NCBI GenBank assembly: GCA_002360635.1
Contig: DEQW01000005.1
Location: forward strand, 1 to 64,000
Length of the DNA: 64,000 nucleotides
Source: Flavobacteriaceae bacterium UBA3356
GTDB lineage: Bacteria > Bacteroidota > Bacteroidia > Flavobacteriales > Flavobacteriaceae
Reading direction: 5' to 3'
Shown here: positions 59,355 through 64,000 of the stretch, piece after piece
Numbering within the stretch: position 1 is the first letter of the stretch
Layout: each line of letters begins with the position of its first letter
The notes under the pieces: generated by a model
What the model was told of the DNA's origin: nothing
The model's database searches: none
The model's input: the letters and a program-made list of their open reading frames with translations, nothing else
Translations under genes and position numbers: made by a program

Positions 59355-60768
59355 TTTATTTAAAGATTTTGATAGTGTTTCCGCTAAAGAATGGAAACAT
59401 AAAATACAAGCTGACCTAAAAGGAGCCGATTATAATGAAACGCTCGTTTGGCAAAGTCGCGAGGGTATTCATGTAAAACCGTTTTATCATCCAGACGATT
59501 TTGAAGATCCCTTCACCCCTATTCCCGGGCAGCCAACAACCTGGTCCATTGCACAGCATATTTTTATCGATGACGAAGCAATTGCCAATAATTTAGCAAT
59601 CGATGCTATTAAAAGAGGTGCGAAAGCGATTATTTTTAAAGCAGAAAGTGAATTTGATATTGAAAAAATATTCAAAGAGTTTCCTTTTAAAAAAACCAAA
59701 ATCTATTTCAAGCTAACATTTCTTTCAGAAGAGTTTTTAGGTAAATTGAAACAATATCTTTCTGATAAAAAAGCTACCGTTTATTATAACATCGACTTAA
59801 TAGGGAATCTCACCCGTTATGGAAATTGGTTTCATAATTTAAAAGAAGACCACAGAATTCTAGAAAAATTTGTTTCTGAAAATCCTTCCGAAGCAATTAT
59901 AAGCGTTGACACAACCGGCTATCAAAATGCCGGAGCAACGATAGTACAACAATTAGCTTATGCACTTTCTCACGCCAATGAATATTTAAATCATTTTGAC
60001 AATGTCACCCTGAGCCCTTCGATAAACTCAGGACAGGCTAAAGTCGAAGGGTCAAACTCACAGCAACCTCTTGAAATCACTTTCAAAGTTGCCATAGGTT
60101 CTAACTACTTTTTTGAAATCGCAAAGATCAGGGCACTTCGCAAATTATACGCCGCATTAGCTTCAGAATATAAAATTTCTGAAACATGCCACATTATTGC
60201 CGTCCCTTCAAAACGCAATAAGACCTTATACGATTATAACGTGAATATGTTACGAACCACTACGGAATGTATGAGTGCCGTATTAGGCGGTGCCGACACT
60301 ATCTGTAATTTACCGTACGATGCCTTGTACCACAAAAGCAATGAATTTGGAGAGCGCATAAGCCGTAACCAACTGTTGGTATTGAAAGAAGAAAGCTATT
60401 TTGATACGGTTAGCAATGCAGCCGATGGAACATACTATATAGAAAGCTTAACTGACGAACTTGCCGAAAAAGCACTGGAATTATTTAAAACCATTGAAAA
60501 AGGTGGCGGATTTCTACAACAGTTGAAAGAAGGGAAAATTCAGCAAAAAATTAAAGAAAGTGCCAAAAAGGAGCAAAAACTTTACGACGAAGGAAAGCTG
60601 AAGTTAGTAGGAACAAACTACCATACCAATCCAGAAGATCGTATGAAAGAGGATTTAGACCTCTATCCTTTTGTAAAAACAAAGCCAAGAAAAACAATTA
60701 TTGAACCTATTATTGAAAAAAGATTGGCAGAGCAAACGGAACAGGAACGCTTAAAACAAGAGTCATGA
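59347..60768 (+). CDS. mutA: Methylmalonyl-CoA mutase small subunit
   Basis: The 473-residue chain is the non-cobalamin-binding subunit that pairs with MutB. It starts with LFKDFDSVSAKEWKHKIQADLKGADY, contains GATIVQQLAYALSHANEYL (about 197-215), and has the conserved VAIGSNYFFEIAKIRALRKLYAAL near 248-271. A Ser/Gly/Gln-rich stretch near residues 220-240 (LSPSINSGQAKVEG) is encoded by a REP-like palindrome in frame. There is no B12-binding domain at the C terminus, as expected. It overlaps divIC by 8 bases and the 61-residue gene by 4 bases. Confidence 0.92.
   Translation: MSDLFKDFDSVSAKEWKHKIQADLKGADYNETLVWQSREGIHVKPFYHPDDFEDPFTPIPGQPTTWSIAQHIFIDDEAIANNLAIDAIKRGAKAIIFKAESEFDIEKIFKEFPFKKTKIYFKLTFLSEEFLGKLKQYLSDKKATVYYNIDLIGNLTRYGNWFHNLKEDHRILEKFVSENPSEAIISVDTTGYQNAGATIVQQLAYALSHANEYLNHFDNVTLSPSINSGQAKVEGSNSQQPLEITFKVAIGSNYFFEIAKIRALRKLYAALASEYKISETCHIIAVPSKRNKTLYDYNVNMLRTTTECMSAVLGGADTICNLPYDALYHKSNEFGERISRNQLLVLKEESYFDTVSNAADGTYYIESLTDELAEKALELFKTIEKGGGFLQQLKEGKIQQKIKESAKKEQKLYDEGKLKLVGTNYHTNPEDRMKEDLDLYPFVKTKPRKTIIEPIIEKRLAEQTEQERLKQES
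60004..60054. repeat. REP-like palindrome inside mutA
   Basis: Two interlocked inverted repeats lie here: CCTGAG (60009-60014) with CTCAGG (60027-60032), and CCCTTCGA (60015-60022) with TCGAAGGG (60044-60051). Outer TGTCA and GGGTCA add partial pairing. The block is in frame and encodes LSPSINSGQAKVEGSN. Confidence 0.65.
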
Positions 60769-60950
60769 GTCGAGAAGCACTTGAAATAATCTTAGGCATT
60801 GGGTTTGCCATTATAGGCCTTGCCTTATTTTTAAGAAGGGACACTTTAAGCAAATCGAAATATTATAGAATTATAATGATTATTGCCGCTATTTTGTTTG
60901 TAGCATTTGCGGTGTATTTAGGATTTAGAAGTTTTAATAGTTATGAGTAG
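60765..60950 (+). CDS. Small two-helix membrane protein of unknown function
   Basis: The 61-residue protein has two hydrophobic helices (about residues 5-22, EIILGIGFAIIGLALFL, and 34-55, RIIMIIAAILFVAFAVYLGF) joined by a short charged loop RRDTLSKSKYY. I recognise no family. It overlaps mutA by 4 bases and mutB by 8, so translation is coupled to both subunits. This is an unusual place for a membrane protein. It may help assemble the mutase or be unrelated. The reading frame is tightly constrained by the overlaps, which supports that it is real. Confidence 0.75.
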   Translation: MSREALEIILGIGFAIIGLALFLRRDTLSKSKYYRIIMIIAAILFVAFAVYLGFRSFNSYE

Positions 60951-63084
60951 AAAAGATGTTCAACATATTAGCTTAAAAAAAACGGAAAGTAAAAGTCCGA
61001 AACCTAGCGTAGCAAATAAAACATACACCACTGCTGAAAAAATCGATGTTAAAAACCGGTATTCGGCTGAAGATTTAAAGAATTTAGATCATTTAGAGTT
61101 TGCCGCCGGAATTTCACCGTATCTACGAGGACCCTACTCTACTATGTACGTTCGCAGACCTTGGACCATCCGCCAATATGCCGGTTTTTCCACTGCGGAA
61201 GAGAGCAACGCCTTTTACCGAAGAAACTTAGCAGCTGGACAAAAAGGACTTTCAGTAGCATTTGATTTGGCTACCCACCGTGGATACGACAGTGATCACG
61301 AACGTGTTTTTGGTGACGTAGGAAAAGCAGGTGTTGCGATTGATTCGGTTGAAGACATGAAAATTCTTTTCGATCAAATTCCGTTGGATAAAATGAGCGT
61401 TTCCATGACTATGAATGGTGCTGTCTTACCTATTATGGCATTTTATATTGTCGCTGCTGAAGAACAAGGCGTTTCACCCGAAGCCTTGGCAGGAACCATC
61501 CAAAATGATATTTTAAAGGAGTTTATGGTTAGGAACACCTACATTTATCCACCTACGCCGTCGATGAAAATTATTAGTGACATATTTGAGTTTACCTCTA
61601 ACAATATGCCTCGCTTTAACTCTATTTCTATTTCAGGGTACCATATGCAAGAAGCGGGAGCTACTTGTGATATTGAGCTGGCATACACTTTGGCCGATGG
61701 ATTAGAATATATTAAAACCGGTATCGATGCTGGGATGGATATTGACACCTTCGCCCCTCGTCTATCTTTTTTCTGGGCGATTGGGATGAACCATTTTATG
61801 GAAATTGCCAAAATGCGAGCCGCTCGTATGTCATGGGCTAAATTGGTAAAGCGATTCAACCCTAAAAACCCAAAATCATTATCCCTTCGAACACATTGTC
61901 AAACAAGTGGTTGGAGTTTAACCGAACAAGATCCTTTTAACAACGTAGCTCGAACCTGTATTGAAGCTTCGGCTGCTGCGTTTGGTGGCACACAATCATT
62001 ACATACGAATGCGTTGGACGAAGCAATCGCCTTACCAACTGATTTTTCAGCAAGAATTGCACGAAACACACAAATTTACCTTCAAGAAGAAACTGAAATC
62101 ACTAAGACTGTCGATCCTTGGGCGGGCAGTTATTATGTAGAAAAATTGACCGACGACATCGCAAAAAGTGCTTGGGCACTTATTGAAGAAGTGGAAGAGT
62201 TAGGCGGGATGACCAAAGCGATTGAAAAAGGAATCCCGAAATTGCGTATTGAAGAAGCCTCTGCAAGAAAACAAGCTCGGATTGATAGTGGTCAAGACAT
62301 TATCGTTGGGACTAACAAATACCGACTTGAAAAAGAAGATCCGCTTCAAATTTTAGATGTGGATAACCAAAAGGTCCGTACGTCTCAAGTAGAACGTTTA
62401 GAGCGCATTAAAAAAGAACGAAACACTCAAAAAGTAAAAGAAACGCTTCAAAAACTAACCGAATGTGCCAGAACAGGTGACGGAAATTTATTAGCTTTAG
62501 CCATAGATGCAGCACGGGAACGTGCTACATTAGGTGAAATTTCAGATGCTTTGGAAGAAGATTTTGGAAGATATAAAGCACAAGTAAAATCAGTTAGCGG
62601 CGTGTATAGTAACGAAATAAAGAAAGACCCATCGTTTGCCAAAGCAAGGGAATTGGCCGATCAATTTGCTGAATTAGAAGGGCGTCGACCCCGGATTATG
62701 ATTGCAAAAATGGGGCAAGACGGTCACGACCGTGGTGCAAAAGTAGTTTCTACCGGTTATGCCGATGTAGGGTTCGATGTTGATATAGGCCCTTTATTTC
62801 AAACACCTGCTGAAGCAGCCAAACAAGCGGTTGAAAACGATGTACATATTTTAGGGGTTTCTTCATTAGCTGCAGGACATAAAACCTTGGTTCCGCAGGT
62901 TATTGAAGAATTAAAGAAACACGACCGTGAAGATATTATGGTAATTGTGGGAGGCGTAATCCCTTCGCAAGATTATCAATATTTATTTGATGCTGGAGCT
63001 ACTGCTGTGTATGGCCCTGGAACTAAAATAAGTGATGCGGCCATTGAAATATTACAAGTTTTAATCGATGCTGTGGAAGATTAA
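60943..63084 (+). CDS. mutB: Methylmalonyl-CoA mutase large subunit
   Basis: MutB carries out the adenosylcobalamin-dependent rearrangement of methylmalonyl-CoA to succinyl-CoA. The 713-residue protein has the substrate-binding TIM barrel (about 60-540), with YVRRPWTIRQYAGFSTAEESN near 66, VAFDLATHRGYDSDHERV near 106 and HCQTSGWSLTEQDPFNN near 320. A C-terminal B12 domain contains KMGQDGHDRGAKV (about 589-601), in which the DxHxxG motif gives the cobalt-coordinating His, and GGVIPSQDY near 670. It is coupled to the small membrane protein upstream and to a GNAT gene downstream. Confidence 0.96.
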   Translation: MSRKDVQHISLKKTESKSPKPSVANKTYTTAEKIDVKNRYSAEDLKNLDHLEFAAGISPYLRGPYSTMYVRRPWTIRQYAGFSTAEESNAFYRRNLAAGQKGLSVAFDLATHRGYDSDHERVFGDVGKAGVAIDSVEDMKILFDQIPLDKMSVSMTMNGAVLPIMAFYIVAAEEQGVSPEALAGTIQNDILKEFMVRNTYIYPPTPSMKIISDIFEFTSNNMPRFNSISISGYHMQEAGATCDIELAYTLADGLEYIKTGIDAGMDIDTFAPRLSFFWAIGMNHFMEIAKMRAARMSWAKLVKRFNPKNPKSLSLRTHCQTSGWSLTEQDPFNNVARTCIEASAAAFGGTQSLHTNALDEAIALPTDFSARIARNTQIYLQEETEITKTVDPWAGSYYVEKLTDDIAKSAWALIEEVEELGGMTKAIEKGIPKLRIEEASARKQARIDSGQDIIVGTNKYRLEKEDPLQILDVDNQKVRTSQVERLERIKKERNTQKVKETLQKLTECARTGDGNLLALAIDAARERATLGEISDALEEDFGRYKAQVKSVSGVYSNEIKKDPSFAKARELADQFAELEGRRPRIMIAKMGQDGHDRGAKVVSTGYADVGFDVDIGPLFQTPAEAAKQAVENDVHILGVSSLAAGHKTLVPQVIEELKKHDREDIMVIVGGVIPSQDYQYLFDAGATAVYGPGTKISDAAIEILQVLIDAVED

Positions 63085-63617
63085 TGAAAGACTATATCCT
63101 GAAAACAGAGCGATTAGGATTACGAAATTGGGAAGTTTCAGATATAGAACCCTTTACTGAAATGGGAAAAGACCCTGAAGTAATGAAGTACTTCCCTAGC
63201 CTACTTTCAGAATCAGCGTCGCGTGTATTTATTCAGAAATTACAAAAGCATTTCATTCTACACGGCTACTGCTATTTTGCTGTTGATATATTAGAAACTT
63301 CAGAATTTATCGGCTTTACTGGGTTTATGAATCAAACGTGGGAAAGCAGATTTACACCTTGTGTAGATATGGGTTGGCGTTTAAAACGAAGCGCTTGGGG
63401 AAAAGGCTACGCAACAGAAGCCGCCAAAGCCTGTTTGGAAGCCGCTTTGCCAAAATTCAACCTAAAAGAAGTGTATGCTTTTACTCCAGATAAAAATATC
63501 CCATCACAAAAAGTAATGCAGAAAATTGGGATGAATTATACAGGTGATTTTCAGCATCCTAAATTAATTGGGGATGATCGGTTTAAGTATTGTGTGGCTT
63601 ATAAGAAAAGCTGGTAA
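63084..63617 (+). CDS. GNAT family N-acetyltransferase (RimJ/RimL-like)
   Basis: The 177-residue protein has LKTERLGLRNWEVSDIEPF at the start, the CoA-binding run LKRSAWGKGYATEAAKACLEAAL (about residues 117-139) and the final block IPSQKVMQKIGMNYTGDFQHP near 149-169. This is the RimJ/RimL branch of GNATs. The acceptor is unknown. It shares one base with the mutB stop, so it is the last gene of the overlapping operon that begins at udk. Confidence 0.87.
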   Translation: MKDYILKTERLGLRNWEVSDIEPFTEMGKDPEVMKYFPSLLSESASRVFIQKLQKHFILHGYCYFAVDILETSEFIGFTGFMNQTWESRFTPCVDMGWRLKRSAWGKGYATEAAKACLEAALPKFNLKEVYAFTPDKNIPSQKVMQKIGMNYTGDFQHPKLIGDDRFKYCVAYKKSW

Positions 63618-63688
63618 TTATTTTACTATGCACGCATACTAATTGAATGCGATTCCCTATTTTTACAAGACTATAAAAAAAAACAGCT

Positions 63689-64000
63689 ATGGATACTTCA
63701 GCAAAAATGCTTCGCGACGATGCGCTAAAAGGAAAAACAATAGTCGTTACCGGTGGCGGTAGCGGATTGGGAAAATCAATGACTACCTATTTTTTAGAAT
63801 TAGGTGCCAATGTGGTGATTACTTCCCGAAATATTGAAAAACTAGAAACCGTTAAAAAAGAACTGGAAGAAGAGACGGGCGGTACTGTTTTACCCGTTCA
63901 ATGTGATGTTCGCAACTACGACGAAGTAGAAGCCATGGTGCAAGCTTCGGTTAAAGAGTTTGGCACTGTTGATGTTTTACTGAACAACGCCGCAGGAAAC
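63689..64000 (+). CDS. SDR family oxidoreductase, truncated by the window edge
   Basis: The visible 104 residues start at ATG 63689 (MDTSAKMLRDDALKGK). They contain the Rossmann motif TGGGSGLGKSM (about residues 21-31), LGANVVITSRN near 38 and the NNAAGN segment at the window end, all typical of short-chain dehydrogenases. The T-G-G-G-S-G-L-G start and NNAAGN agree with 2,4-dienoyl-CoA reductase-like enzymes, but the catalytic Ser-Tyr-Lys region is outside the window. The gene continues to the right of 64000. Confidence 0.85.
   Translation, partial: MDTSAKMLRDDALKGKTIVVTGGGSGLGKSMTTYFLELGANVVITSRNIEKLETVKKELEEETGGTVLPVQCDVRNYDEVEAMVQASVKEFGTVDVLLNNAAGN

Noticed and set aside
1..64000. Defence island, prophage, transposon or CRISPR array
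   Set aside because: No transposase, phage structural gene, restriction enzyme, toxin-antitoxin pair or direct-repeat array was found. The genes are housekeeping or metabolic.

Overview
The window is an ordinary, densely packed chromosomal segment from a member of the Bacteroidota, most likely a marine-type Flavobacteriaceae. The evidence is: low GC content; two secreted proteins ending in a type IX secretion (T9SS) type A sorting domain; the T9SS protein PorD (DUF4835); a DUF5686/carboxypeptidase-regulatory-like outer-membrane protein; the Bacteroidota form of RNA polymerase omega; and several promoters of the Bacteroidota type (TTTG, about 19 nt, TAnnTTTG). No prophage, transposase, CRISPR array or recognisable defence island is present.

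Layout. 1-12 kb: an inverted repeat at the left edge, a DUF5686 protein, Pcm, a Gfo/Idh oxidoreductase with a 3-hydroxyacyl-CoA dehydrogenase, a DUF1015 protein, the PLP-binding YggS protein, a DnaQ/GIY-YIG nuclease with UvrC-like cysteines, an unknown lipoprotein, a voltage-gated K+ channel with a zinc ribbon, and MiaA. 11.5-20 kb (minus): an RprXY-like two-component system, CoaE, a YbbR protein, a glycosyltransferase and a large secreted T9SS protein. 20-32.4 kb (minus): FabI, RecN, the BamD-RpoZ-CoaBC-PorD cluster, DapA with a DUF6913 protein, LigA, an aquaporin, a LOG-type protein, PrmC and a GNAT acetyltransferase. 32.4-39.7 kb (mostly plus): RibD, a DMT transporter, an IMPACT/YigZ protein with an apparent ATT start, a thioesterase, DnaA, a tyrosine phosphatase, a T9SS-sorted sugar dehydrogenase and an RsmI-like methylase. 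39.7-43.8 kb (minus): two tandem lysozyme-fold exported proteins, then MltG, a GNAT protein and DapF. 44-51 kb (plus): a DegP/HtrA protease, long-form GAPDH, a GNAT protein, TrmD and a TPR histidine kinase/LytTR pair. 51-55.5 kb (minus): tRNA-Pro(GGG), a DUF4168 protein and a three-gene acyl-CoA carboxylase operon. 55.6-64 kb (plus): YebC, a lipoprotein sugar dehydrogenase with a cytochrome c, an overlapping operon udk-divIC-mutA-(61-aa membrane protein)-mutB-GNAT, and a truncated SDR gene.

How the genes fit together. The biotin-dependent acyl-CoA carboxylase and methylmalonyl-CoA mutase could convert propionyl-CoA to succinyl-CoA; methylmalonyl-CoA epimerase is not in the window. Envelope work is a second theme: DapA and DapF supply peptidoglycan precursors, MltG and the lysozyme-fold proteins may act on the wall, and BamD, PorD and DegP serve outer-membrane assembly, type IX secretion and quality control.

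I found no convincing new multi-gene system. The items most worth checking are the ATT start of the YigZ gene, a REP-like palindrome read in frame inside mutA, the attC-like inverted repeat at the left edge, a terminator lying inside the convergent methylase gene, the unexplained membrane protein between mutA and mutB, and the tandem lysozyme-fold pair.
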